From: Fidelibacterota bacterium 46_43
GTDB taxonomy: Bacteria > Fidelibacterota > Fidelibacteria > Fidelibacterales > Fidelibacteraceae
Direction of reading: 5' to 3'
NCBI GenBank assembly: GCA_001509335.1
Contig: LGGY01000029.1
Coordinates: 1 to 7,611, forward strand
DNA: 7,611 nt
In this document: positions 1 through 6,906 of the stretch, in pieces
Position numbering within the stretch: the stretch's first letter is position 1
Layout: each line of letters begins with the position of its first letter
The notes under the pieces: generated by a model
Databases searched by the model: none
What the model was told of the DNA's origin: nothing
The model's input: the letters and a program-made list of their open reading frames with translations, nothing else
Translations under genes and position numbers: made by a program

Positions 1-77
1 ATCCCATCTCTCTAATAATCTCATCATCAGATCAACAAAAAATCCGCAATCATTTATAAGAAATTAGAAGATGTAGG
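1..77. other. Non-coding left flank
   Basis: AT-rich sequence at the window edge with no convincing reading frame, ribosome site or RNA gene. It leads into the GC palindrome that starts at 78. Together with the repeats to its right it forms the 267-bp stretch downstream of the leftward ROK gene. Whatever gene lies further left is outside the window. Confidence 0.5.
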
Positions 78-95
78 GACAGGCCGCGGCCTGTC
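78..95. repeat. Perfect 18-bp GC-rich palindrome
   Basis: GACAGGCCGCGGCCTGTC is identical to its own reverse complement and sits in AT-rich surroundings. It is preceded by GTAGG and followed by TGAAATTGGCGTCGC, ending at TTTCAACC; TGAAA (96-100) and TTTCA (124-128) form a further weak inverted pair. The general form, a GTAGGG start plus a short GC palindrome, resembles dispersed intergenic repeats seen in many environmental bacterial genomes. That family resemblance is from memory and is an inference. It could form a cruciform or hairpin RNA, but with no T-run it is not an obvious intrinsic terminator. Confidence 0.75.
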
Positions 96-131
96 TGAAA
101 TTGGCGTCGCTTCGCTCCTGGTGTTTCAACC

Positions 132-149
132 AAATCAATCAAATCAATC
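132..149. repeat. Tandem AAATCAATC x2
   Basis: Two exact adjacent copies of the 9-mer AAATCAATC (132-140 and 141-149) begin a low-complexity tract built from AATCA/AATC words. The same word returns at 222-230 after the hairpin. Slippage could have generated it. No coding function is visible. Confidence 0.7.
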
Positions 150-226
150 ATCCAATCAAATCCCCCGTGAAATATCCCGGCAAACCGGGTCCCTTTTCAC
201 GGGGCAGGCAATCATCCAATCAAATC
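145..226. repeat. 18-bp direct repeats bracketing a hairpin element
   Basis: CAATCATCCAATCAAATC occurs exactly at 145-162 and again at 209-226, and the second copy continues with AATC. The 46 bp between them (163-208) hold a strong hairpin whose left arm abuts the left copy directly. This could be a tiny inverted-repeat element flanked by a duplicated target, or slippage duplication within a low-complexity tract. The low complexity of the repeat makes the second reading just as possible. Confidence 0.75.
163..204. repeat. Strong two-step hairpin, possible terminator of the ROK gene
   Basis: The outer arms CCCCGTGAAA (163-172) and TTTCACGGGG (195-204) pair perfectly over 10 bp. Inside them CCCGG (176-180) and CCGGG (185-189) pair around a CAAA loop, with a small asymmetric internal loop between the two stems. 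It lies about 64 bp past the stop codon of the leftward ROK gene, so its transcript could fold and stop or protect that mRNA. On the minus strand the stem is followed by a mixed GATTTGATTGG sequence rather than a clean U-run, so an intrinsic-terminator role is only possible. Confidence 0.6.
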
Positions 227-267
227 AATCTACTACAGGCTATCAACTGCTGACTTTCGACTGCCGT

Positions 268-1233
268 CTAAACGTCCAAACTCTCAATAAACGCCAGCCT
301 GGCGGCACCTATAAGACTCCCGGATCCGCCAAGTGTTGTAGGCTCCAGACTGACACTTTTCAGACAATAGGGTTGAGACCATTTGGCCATTTCCTCCCGG
401 ATGCGACTGATAAACTGAGTTGCCGGACCAAAAAGACTACCTCCGATGATAACTTTCTCAGGATTGAGCAGACTGATCATATTAGCGATTGCCATTCCCC
501 AGAATTGTATGGCTTGGCTGATGATGCTGATGGCGATGGTATCCCGTTCTTTATAGGCGTTAAAAATATCCTGCATATTAAGTTGTTCACCTTTGGATAA
601 AAGGACGCCCTCATAACCGGGAGCATTGTTGATAAGATCTTTGGTGATTTTCACAAGTCCGTTTCCCGAGGCGTGATATTCGAGAAATCCGATGGTCCGG
701 TATTCAGGATGAAATGAAGGCGATAATGCGGTCCATCCTGCAGCTCCGGCAATATGATCATTCCCCCGAAGGATTTGCCCATCCACCAGCAATCCGGCAT
801 AAATACCGGCACCAATATGAAGATAAATCATATTCTTGATGCCCTTTGCATTCCCCTGCCAGGTTTCCCCTAAAATACAACAACAGCGGTCTGCCATGAT
901 ATGAATCGATGTCTTCGGAGGAAAAAGTTCAATCAACTTCTCACGAATAGGAAATTTTCGCCATCCGGGAATGTTGGGGGCCCAGATTTCTCCGGTGACA
1001 TCATTATAAATACCGGGGACCGAAACTCCGGCATACCGGATTGCAATTCCGGCATCCCGGGCCTGTTCATTAACAATGGCAATCTGATCCCTGATACACG
1101 CCAATACCTGAAGTCCTGTCCGTTCCGAATAATGCTTTTTCCGCCTGAAATACCACTCGCCGTCTTTATTGACAACGGAGACGGAAACGGCATCGGAACG
1201 AATATCCACAGCCAAAACATAGTCTATCATCAT
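268..1233 (-). CDS. ROK-family protein, degenerate, no HTH (possible sugar sensor)
   Basis: This is a 321-residue protein of the ROK fold (sugar kinases and NagC/Mlc/XylR-type repressors), of normal length for a stand-alone ROK kinase. ROK landmarks seen: GVSVPGIYNDVTG (69-81), APNIPGW (85-91), D115 with LGE (121-123), the GAG turn (141-143), SG at 189-190, NPEKVIIGGSLFG (257-269) and LGGSGSLIGAARLA (301-314). Key motifs are eroded. The N-terminal phosphate loop DxGGT reads DIRSD (10-14). The usual AGEIGH reads AGAAGW (162-167). The CxCGxxGCxE zinc motif has no cysteine (about 174-185, ending IGFLE). There is no N-terminal winged helix. Two adjacent ATGs (1233, 1230) follow AGGA; spacing favours the second. 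It is divergently oriented to the TonB operon. The family is firm; kinase activity is doubtful, and a sugar-binding or regulatory role is inferred. Confidence 0.88.
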   Translation of the reverse strand: MMIDYVLAVDIRSDAVSVSVVNKDGEWYFRRKKHYSERTGLQVLACIRDQIAIVNEQARDAGIAIRYAGVSVPGIYNDVTGEIWAPNIPGWRKFPIREKLIELFPPKTSIHIMADRCCCILGETWQGNAKGIKNMIYLHIGAGIYAGLLVDGQILRGNDHIAGAAGWTALSPSFHPEYRTIGFLEYHASGNGLVKITKDLINNAPGYEGVLLSKGEQLNMQDIFNAYKERDTIAISIISQAIQFWGMAIANMISLLNPEKVIIGGSLFGPATQFISRIREEMAKWSQPYCLKSVSLEPTTLGGSGSLIGAARLAFIESLDV

Positions 1234-1253
1234 CTATCCTGAATTTATGTATC

Positions 1254-1282
1254 AAAGTAGGACTTCACAGCGAATGAATCAA
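1254..1282 (-). promoter_or_regulatory. Candidate promoter for the ROK gene
   Basis: Read on the minus strand, TTGATT (1282-1277) and TACTTT (1259-1254) are separated by 17 bp, a sigma70-like arrangement. The start codon lies about 20 bp further on, which implies a very short leader carrying the AGGA ribosome site. The -10 match is weak and other AT-rich hexamers are nearby. Confidence 0.3.
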
Positions 1283-1353
1283 TTGTTATTTATAAAGGCA
1301 ATCCTGTATATCTGGCGGTAAAATTCAATTCCCCTGCTTTTTAAAATTAGATG

Positions 1354-1382
1354 TTGACACAATGAAGAAAACTCAATATTTT
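1354..1382 (+). promoter_or_regulatory. Candidate sigma70-type promoter for the receptor operon
   Basis: A perfect TTGACA (1354-1359), a 17-bp spacer and TATTTT (1377-1382) form the best promoter match in the intergenic region. It would start transcription near 1390, about 180 nt upstream of the receptor start codon. Relatives in Bacteroidetes use a different consensus, so sigma70-style matching may not apply to this organism. Confidence 0.4.
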
Positions 1383-1533
1383 AAAGAAGATCTGCTTCAA
1401 TCCATTTGTTGCCGGTCACAATTCTAAAAAACGAATCCAACTAAACACACAGATAGTACCGGAAAACGCAACTTTGCTGTCTGGGAATGTTTCAGGACCA
1501 TTATCATGTAACTGAAGATTGCATGAGGTATGA

Positions 1534-1557
1534 TCATTGACAATGAATAATCAATGA
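1534..1557. promoter_or_regulatory. CAATGA/TCATTG repeat cluster, candidate operator
   Basis: TCATTG-A-CAATGA (1534-1546) is a 13-bp inverted repeat, and a further CAATGA at 1552-1557 lies 11 bp, about one helical turn, after the previous one. A fourth CAATGA (1360-1365) lies in the candidate promoter spacer. The cluster sits just before the receptor ribosome site, where a bound protein or a leader hairpin could affect expression. No regulator is identified and the words are short. Confidence 0.3.
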
Positions 1558-1562
1558 GAATT

Positions 1563-1566
1563 GGAG
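1563..1566 (+). promoter_or_regulatory. Ribosome site fixing the receptor start at 1572
   Basis: GGAG lies 5 nt before ATG 1572, while the earlier in-frame ATG at 1554 has no purine-rich site at a proper distance. Starting at 1572 also gives a clean signal peptide (MKPKSR followed by a hydrophobic stretch), whereas the longer form adds MRIGVC in front of it. Confidence 0.75.
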
Positions 1567-1571
1567 TATGT

Positions 1572-4500
1572 ATGAAACCTAAAAGTCGTATTACTGTGTA
1601 CCTGTTTCTGTTTGGCATATTCCTTTCCGGCATTTTGCATGCTGCGTCAGGTAAAGTAACAGGCAGGGTGTATGATACACAGACAGGTGAACCTTTGCCG
1701 GGTGCCAATGTGATGATTACCCATCAGGAGCTCAATGATAAGATGGTTCCTCTGGATGATGTCCTTGGAGCGGCATGCGGGGAAGATGGTGTCTATTTTA
1801 TCCTGAATGTCCCTCCCGGAACCTATACAATTTCAGCGCGAATGGTCGGGTATACCGAATTGAAAAAAGAGGGTGTCCGGGTGAATATGGAAAGAACCAT
1901 CACGGTGGATTTCCCTCTGGTGCAAACGGTTTTGGAAATGCAATCGGTCACCGTCACGGCCGAAAGGGAGGTGATAAGGGCCGATGTGGCTTCCAGTCAG
2001 GAAATTATAGATGCCGACCGAATTGGCACCATGCCGGTAATGCGGATGGATGAATTTATCGGCAGCATGAAGGGCATTGAACTGGTTGCAAGCGATGAAG
2101 GGACCGGCTTAAGTATCCGGGGTGGTGATATCCGGGAAACGGATGTCCAGATTGACGGTATCAGTTCCCGGGATCCCCGGTCCGGTAATGCCTATCTGGC
2201 CATCAATGCCTCATCTGTAGAGGAAATGCAGGTGATGACCGGTGGGTTTGAAGCGAAATACGGTGGTTTTCGAAGCGGACTTGTGAATATTGTGACGAAA
2301 GACGGTTCGCGGGAACGCTTTTCTTTTGCCGGAAATTTTAATTATACACCGGCCGGTCAGAAACGGTACTTTGGCCAAAATCCCTGGGATGAGGATTTTC
2401 TGATTTACAGGATTTTTGCTGATACAACCGAAAACGGATGGGCTTATATCGGTACCCGGGATGACACCAGTGGATTGATTCCCAATGAATTTCAATCCTT
2501 CAGAGGGTGGAAAAATAGCCGGGAAGGACGGGCCAATTATGAGATTATCGGCCTGGATGCCAAACTTACACCGGAACAAAAGCGCCAGTTGTGGCTCCTC
2601 CAGCATCCAACCAATGAAATTTTCAATAAGCCCGATTTTTACATGGAAGGGACACTTACAGGTCCTGTTCCCGGTGCCTGGATTCCCTTTATGGGTGAGA
2701 TTTTTGAACGCTCTACCTTTATGCTGGCCGGAAAATATGAACAGTCCCAGTTTGCCTATCCCATAGGTCCACGCGATGCATACCGCGATTGGAATACACA
2801 TCTCAAAATTACCACCCGGTTGACGGAAAATACGAAAATCTCAATGAATGCCATGTATGCACGGGTGGAAAGTAACAGCAGCAGCAGGCCCTCTACAGCA
2901 GGCGGGGTGCTCCAGGATAATACCCTCAGATATGGTTACCTCAATAACAATACCCAGTCTACCAATCAACAAGCCAGGATTCTGGGAGGCAACCTGGAGA
3001 ATATGTTTAACCGAAGCCGTCTGATGTATGTTGATCAGGACTGGTTTCTGGGAGGCTTTAAAATCAATCATACCCTGTCACCCCGGGCTTTCTTTACCCT
3101 TGAAGCCCAGGCAACCTATCAGGACCATGATGTGTACAGCATGAGTGCCGATACCTCTCTGGACAAATCCTGGGTTGAGCTGGATTCTGGGTTGTATGTC
3201 CTGAATTATCCAGAAATCGGTACGCCCTATGCTTCCACAAACTGGGGTAAAGATATTACGGATTATTTTTGGATTTATGGCGGCCTGCAGAATGTGGATT
3301 CCTCCTATTCCATCAATTCTTCGATCAAAGGGGATCTGAAAGTACAAATCGGCAGAAACCATGAGGTGGAAACAGGGTTTGTGTTTAACTATACCCATTC
3401 CAAAGTCTATGCCGGAACCTGGCTTCAGTCCAAAAAGATGTTTACGCCCGATACCTGGCAGTACTATACCATCAATCCTGTTGAAGCGGCTTTGTATATT
3501 CAGGATAAGATGGAATTTGAAGGACTGATAGCCATGATCGGTCTCCGGGGGGATTATTTTAACCCCATGAGGAAATCCTATGAGCTTTCCCATCCCTTTG
3601 ATCCTGATTATGCGGCGTTTTATAACCTGGTGTATGAATATATCCCCGGTGATTGGGGCTCTTATGAACGCTGGAAGGTTTTCAGGGATATGCTGGATGA
3701 ACCGCCGGGGTGGCCTACAAAGGGAGTGGAATCCCAGTTTAAACTTTCTCCGCGTCTGGGCGTGTCTTACCCCATTACCGTGGGCAGCAAAATGTACTTC
3801 AATTACGGGCATTTTTATCAAAGACCGTCCTATTCATTTCTCTATAACCAGTCCATTGCCGTGGACTATGCCAATATTCCTTCACCGGGACTTCCTTTTG
3901 GAAAAACAGTATCCTATGAATTTGGATATGAACAGCAACTCCTGAAGCAGTACCTCTTTAATATCGTTTTCTATTACAAGGATGTGAAAAATGATCCGTT
4001 GCCCCGGACCTTTGTGAACTACTGGGAGGATTATGCCATCACCAAATATTATCCCGATGCCTTTTCCGATGTGAGGGGAATTGAACTCCGTTTTGAAAAG
4101 AATTACGGAAAATGGTTCACCTTCTGGGCAAATTTGGATTACATGCTGAAAAGCTGGGGACAAAGTGGTGTACGCTATGTCTATGAAAACCAGGTAACAG
4201 CCCGTGAGGCAAACCGGTCTGCCAATATTTCAACGGTGGAATCCTATCCCAAAGCGGATATTAGTTTTACCTTCCATTCACCGGAAAAATTCGGCTTCCC
4301 TATGATGGGGATCTATCCTTTGGGTGGATGGCAATTGAATTTCCGGGGTAACTGGGATGATCGCGGAGAGATTGTCATCAAGCAGGATATGGTTACCGGT
4401 AAACAGTATAAGGCAGATGTTGTGGATTACACCAATGTTGACGCGAAACTGACCAAAGATATCTATCTTGGTGGATTGACCTGTGAAATTGGTGTGACGG

Positions 4501-4724
4501 TTTTTAATCTCCTTAACCAAAAACGCCTCTATATCGGTGGCATGAATACAGCCCAGTATTCCCGCTATCAGGAATCCCTCAAATTCCCTTTTGAAGAGGG
4601 CGAAGAACACGGAAATGATAAATGGGGCGAATGGGATAAGGAGCATATCGATACCGGATGGTTCGAGGCACCGATATTCCTCAATCCCCGCCGGATAGTG
4701 ACCAATATTTCATTCAGTTTTTAA
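1572..4724 (+). CDS. TonB-dependent outer-membrane receptor with carboxypeptidase-regulatory-like domain
   Basis: A 1050-residue outer-membrane import receptor energised by TonB. Order: signal peptide 1-24 (hydrophobic core, cut near LHA|AS). Then a carboxypeptidase-D-regulatory-like beta-sandwich at about 27-116 (GKVTGRVYDTQTGEPLPGAN, GVYFILNVPPGTYTI). Then a TonB-box-like linker SVTVTAERE (125-133), and a plug at about 135-245 with IRGGD, DVQIDG, GGFEAKYGGFRSGLVNIVTK. The remainder is a 22-strand-type barrel ending in aromatic SFSF, as expected for BAM-inserted proteins. Length and domain order match SusC-like and FCB receptors of about 1000 residues, but no SusD gene follows. The carboxypeptidase-like domain carries a longer loop (about 51-67) than usual. 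It is the first gene of the rightward operon. Family is very secure; the ligand is unknown. Confidence 0.93.
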   Translation: MKPKSRITVYLFLFGIFLSGILHAASGKVTGRVYDTQTGEPLPGANVMITHQELNDKMVPLDDVLGAACGEDGVYFILNVPPGTYTISARMVGYTELKKEGVRVNMERTITVDFPLVQTVLEMQSVTVTAEREVIRADVASSQEIIDADRIGTMPVMRMDEFIGSMKGIELVASDEGTGLSIRGGDIRETDVQIDGISSRDPRSGNAYLAINASSVEEMQVMTGGFEAKYGGFRSGLVNIVTKDGSRERFSFAGNFNYTPAGQKRYFGQNPWDEDFLIYRIFADTTENGWAYIGTRDDTSGLIPNEFQSFRGWKNSREGRANYEIIGLDAKLTPEQKRQLWLLQHPTNEIFNKPDFYMEGTLTGPVPGAWIPFMGEIFERSTFMLAGKYEQSQFAYPIGPRDAYRDWNTHLKITTRLTENTKISMNAMYARVESNSSSRPSTAGGVLQDNTLRYGYLNNNTQSTNQQARILGGNLENMFNRSRLMYVDQDWFLGGFKINHTLSPRAFFTLEAQATYQDHDVYSMSADTSLDKSWVELDSGLYVLNYPEIGTPYASTNWGKDITDYFWIYGGLQNVDSSYSINSSIKGDLKVQIGRNHEVETGFVFNYTHSKVYAGTWLQSKKMFTPDTWQYYTINPVEAALYIQDKMEFEGLIAMIGLRGDYFNPMRKSYELSHPFDPDYAAFYNLVYEYIPGDWGSYERWKVFRDMLDEPPGWPTKGVESQFKLSPRLGVSYPITVGSKMYFNYGHFYQRPSYSFLYNQSIAVDYANIPSPGLPFGKTVSYEFGYEQQLLKQYLFNIVFYYKDVKNDPLPRTFVNYWEDYAITKYYPDAFSDVRGIELRFEKNYGKWFTFWANLDYMLKSWGQSGVRYVYENQVTAREANRSANISTVESYPKADISFTFHSPEKFGFPMMGIYPLGGWQLNFRGNWDDRGEIVIKQDMVTGKQYKADVVDYTNVDAKLTKDIYLGGLTCEIGVTVFNLLNQKRLYIGGMNTAQYSRYQESLKFPFEEGEEHGNDKWGEWDKEHIDTGWFEAPIFLNPRRIVTNISFSF

Positions 4725-4739
4725 ATCATCGGGGGTCAT

Positions 4740-6890
4740 ATGAAACACATATTCACAAAGTATCTCAATATTTTCCTTTCCATACTCCTGGTATTGTTTT
4801 TTCTGGTACCTGACCTTAAAGCCCAGAAAAATTTTACCGGACCGCCTATGTTTATCAATGTCAATAAGATTAACCTGACGATGAACAAGGTCAATGGGGA
4901 AGGACAGTTTACCAACCAGTACAGCTGGATGCTGACAGGTACAGGACCGGAACAGACAGAAGAATGGTACTATCCTGCCGATACCTGGCATTCCCAGATG
5001 CTGTACCAGATTTTTAATCCTGCCTGTCCTGATGATGACGGGTTTACTGATGAGACAGGACAGCACAAAATCATTCCCTACAAATGCGTGAATCAGGGGA
5101 AAAATGACTATTCATGGGAGAGAAGACGTTACCGGCCACCCTATGTAACCGTTGATGGTATCCGCCAGAATCAGGATTACACATGGGATGTGGATCGGAA
5201 TTTAAACGCTGATATCGTGGCTGAATGGGAAGATATCCTGAGAGCTTATGGCATCCGGAGCAGGGTGCAGATCTATGCATTCAGCAATCCCAACCATCAG
5301 GATTACATCATCTACAAGGCGACGTATAAATTCACCGGTGAAACCATGCGGCCTATCGAAAATCCCGATTCCTCCGATTTCTTTCCATCCCAATCCATGC
5401 GCTTATGGTGGCCCATTTCTTTTAGTTTCGGTCCAAGTAAGGCCGGTGAATATATGGCTCACTCCTATTTTGCCTATGAAGGAGAAGATGATTTGGACAG
5501 CTGGTTTGCCACTCCTGTAACACTTGCTTCAGATGCCCCACGGGACAGCCTGAAAATTGCCTATTACTGGGATGCCAAGACACCCGGCGGAGAGGTTTAT
5601 AAAAACAATACTAACCCGGATACCGTGATTATATTAAGTGCAGATGACACCGGTGATCCGGACCGGCAAACGGGACATCTTCATTCCCCCCAGATTCCGG
5701 GATATGCCTTGCTGTTTTCCTCAAAAAACACCTTTGATCTGACGGCTGATGACGTGTCCCAACCTTATGCCATTCCCCATGCGGATATTGTAAACGACTT
5801 ATGGGGCAGAGGCGATCTGGGAATCCGGGATACCTACATTGGAGAGGATAGCCGGGGGCGGTTTCCCCTGGATCCCATTACCGAAGGATTTATTGCTGCT
5901 TCCGGAAAACAAAAAGGCCCCATGCGCTTTATCACCATCGGCCCCTATGATCTCACACTGGACCATGAACAGAATATTCAGGATTCAATCTGTGCCGTGT
6001 ATGCAATTGGTGTGGGTTCTCTGTCGTGGGAAGCTGCAGATTCTGTCGGAAGGGCCTGGTTTAACGGAAAAATATCCGATGCGGAAAAAGAAGCGGCAAT
6101 TCTGACCGGTAAGGATTCACTGGCAGAAGTTATGAACCGGGCATATTGGGCGTATAAAAACGGATTGAATGTCCCTGATCCCCCGCCGCCGCCCGATTTG
6201 GAAGTGACAAGCGATGCAGACCAGGTGATTGTGGAATGGTCTTATCCGGATGCGGGATATTATAATGATCCGGATACGGGTGTGGATGACTGGTATGCCT
6301 GGAGGGTTTACCGCAAACGGGGAGAAGCAGCCGTCGGAGCACCGTCCGAACTGGTTTCCAAGGAACGCTGGGAACTGATCTATGAAACCACAGACCGGAA
6401 TGAAACCCGGTATATCGATACAAATGTTACGCGCGGTGTTTCTTACTATTATGCCGTCACGGCCATGGATGACGGAAGTCAGAACACATTCGGACTCTAT
6501 CCCGGACAGAAACTGGAAAGTTCACGATATGCAAACCGTTCACAGCTGCCGGCACGGCCGTTCAAAGCCGGATTGGCGACTTCAAAAGAGGTCCGGGTGG
6601 TTCCCAATCCCTATACGGTGGATGCAGGTATTCTTAATTTCCCCGGCGGAAGCAATCAGCTGATGTTTGCCAGACTACCCTACAAATGTACCTTGACTGT
6701 CTATACCGAAACCGGTGATGAAGTGACACACTTTGACCATATCGGAACCGACCAGATGATCTGGGATCAGCGGACAAGTACCAATCAGTACATCAGTACG
6801 GGTATTTATATTCTTGCTGTCACAGATGCTGAAGATGTGGATGGAAATAAGCTGGATGACCAGTTCGTGAAATTTGTGGTTATCCGATAA
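4740..6890 (+). CDS. Secreted protein: unknown N-terminal region, Fn3-like domain, C-terminal sorting/FlgD-like domain
   Basis: A 716-residue exported protein. Signal peptide 1-28 ends LKA|Q; no lipobox cysteine, so it is not a SusD-type lipoprotein. Residues 30-475 are an aromatic- and Asp-rich region I cannot assign (e.g. WYYPADTW 76-83, LWWPISFSFGP 222-232). A DPPPPPD hinge (480-486) leads into a fibronectin-III-like domain at about 487-600 (VIVEWSYPD, WRVYRKRG, SYYYAVTAMDDG). The C-terminus (about 617-716) has VRVVPNPY, LPYKCTLTVYTETGD, STGIYILAV and KFVVIR, the pattern of T9SS type-A/FlgD-like sorting domains in FCB bacteria. It begins 15 bp after the receptor stop behind a GGGGG ribosome-like site, so co-expression is likely. 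Function is inferred to be a surface or secreted partner of the receptor. No catalytic motif was recognised. Confidence 0.88.
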   Translation: MKHIFTKYLNIFLSILLVLFFLVPDLKAQKNFTGPPMFINVNKINLTMNKVNGEGQFTNQYSWMLTGTGPEQTEEWYYPADTWHSQMLYQIFNPACPDDDGFTDETGQHKIIPYKCVNQGKNDYSWERRRYRPPYVTVDGIRQNQDYTWDVDRNLNADIVAEWEDILRAYGIRSRVQIYAFSNPNHQDYIIYKATYKFTGETMRPIENPDSSDFFPSQSMRLWWPISFSFGPSKAGEYMAHSYFAYEGEDDLDSWFATPVTLASDAPRDSLKIAYYWDAKTPGGEVYKNNTNPDTVIILSADDTGDPDRQTGHLHSPQIPGYALLFSSKNTFDLTADDVSQPYAIPHADIVNDLWGRGDLGIRDTYIGEDSRGRFPLDPITEGFIAASGKQKGPMRFITIGPYDLTLDHEQNIQDSICAVYAIGVGSLSWEAADSVGRAWFNGKISDAEKEAAILTGKDSLAEVMNRAYWAYKNGLNVPDPPPPPDLEVTSDADQVIVEWSYPDAGYYNDPDTGVDDWYAWRVYRKRGEAAVGAPSELVSKERWELIYETTDRNETRYIDTNVTRGVSYYYAVTAMDDGSQNTFGLYPGQKLESSRYANRSQLPARPFKAGLATSKEVRVVPNPYTVDAGILNFPGGSNQLMFARLPYKCTLTVYTETGDEVTHFDHIGTDQMIWDQRTSTNQYISTGIYILAVTDAEDVDGNKLDDQFVKFVVIR

Positions 6891-6906
6891 AAGGACAGGT
6901 GATACG

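Larger units (their letters stand above)
1234..1571. other. Divergent intergenic region
   Basis: About 338 bp between the leftward ROK gene and the rightward receptor gene, clearly more AT-rich than the genes. It contains a candidate promoter for each direction and CAATGA/TCATTG words at 1360, 1534, 1541 and 1552. No tRNA, riboswitch or convincing small gene was recognised. If the promoter at 1354-1382 is right, the receptor mRNA has a leader of roughly 180 nt. Confidence 0.6.

Noticed and set aside
131..230. CRISPR-like array from the repeated AATC words
   Set aside because: Repeats are short, low-complexity and irregular, with a single hairpin between the two longest copies and no unique spacers or cas genes.
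121..600. Plus-strand 159-codon reading frame over the left repeats and the ROK 3' end
   Set aside because: It is antisense to the ROK gene, its N-terminus is translated repeat tract, it has no ribosome site and its composition is not protein-like.
1362..1427. 21-codon small ORF in the leader (begins MKKTQYF)
   Set aside because: It has no ribosome site and its start lies inside the candidate promoter spacer, so it would not be on that transcript.
1537..1565. Second TTGACA as a promoter close to the receptor gene
   Set aside because: The -10 position at 17-bp spacing reads ATTGGA and overlaps the ribosome site.
2211..2801. Minus-strand 196-codon reading frame inside the receptor gene
   Set aside because: Same reason: antisense to the plug and barrel coding sequence, with low-plausibility composition.
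3078..3821. Minus-strand 247-codon reading frame inside the receptor gene
   Set aside because: It is a shadow of the well-supported receptor, with no recognisable domain or ribosome site.
4740..4826. Lipoprotein signal in the second operon protein
   Set aside because: The signal peptide ends LKAQK and contains no cysteine, so no lipobox is present.
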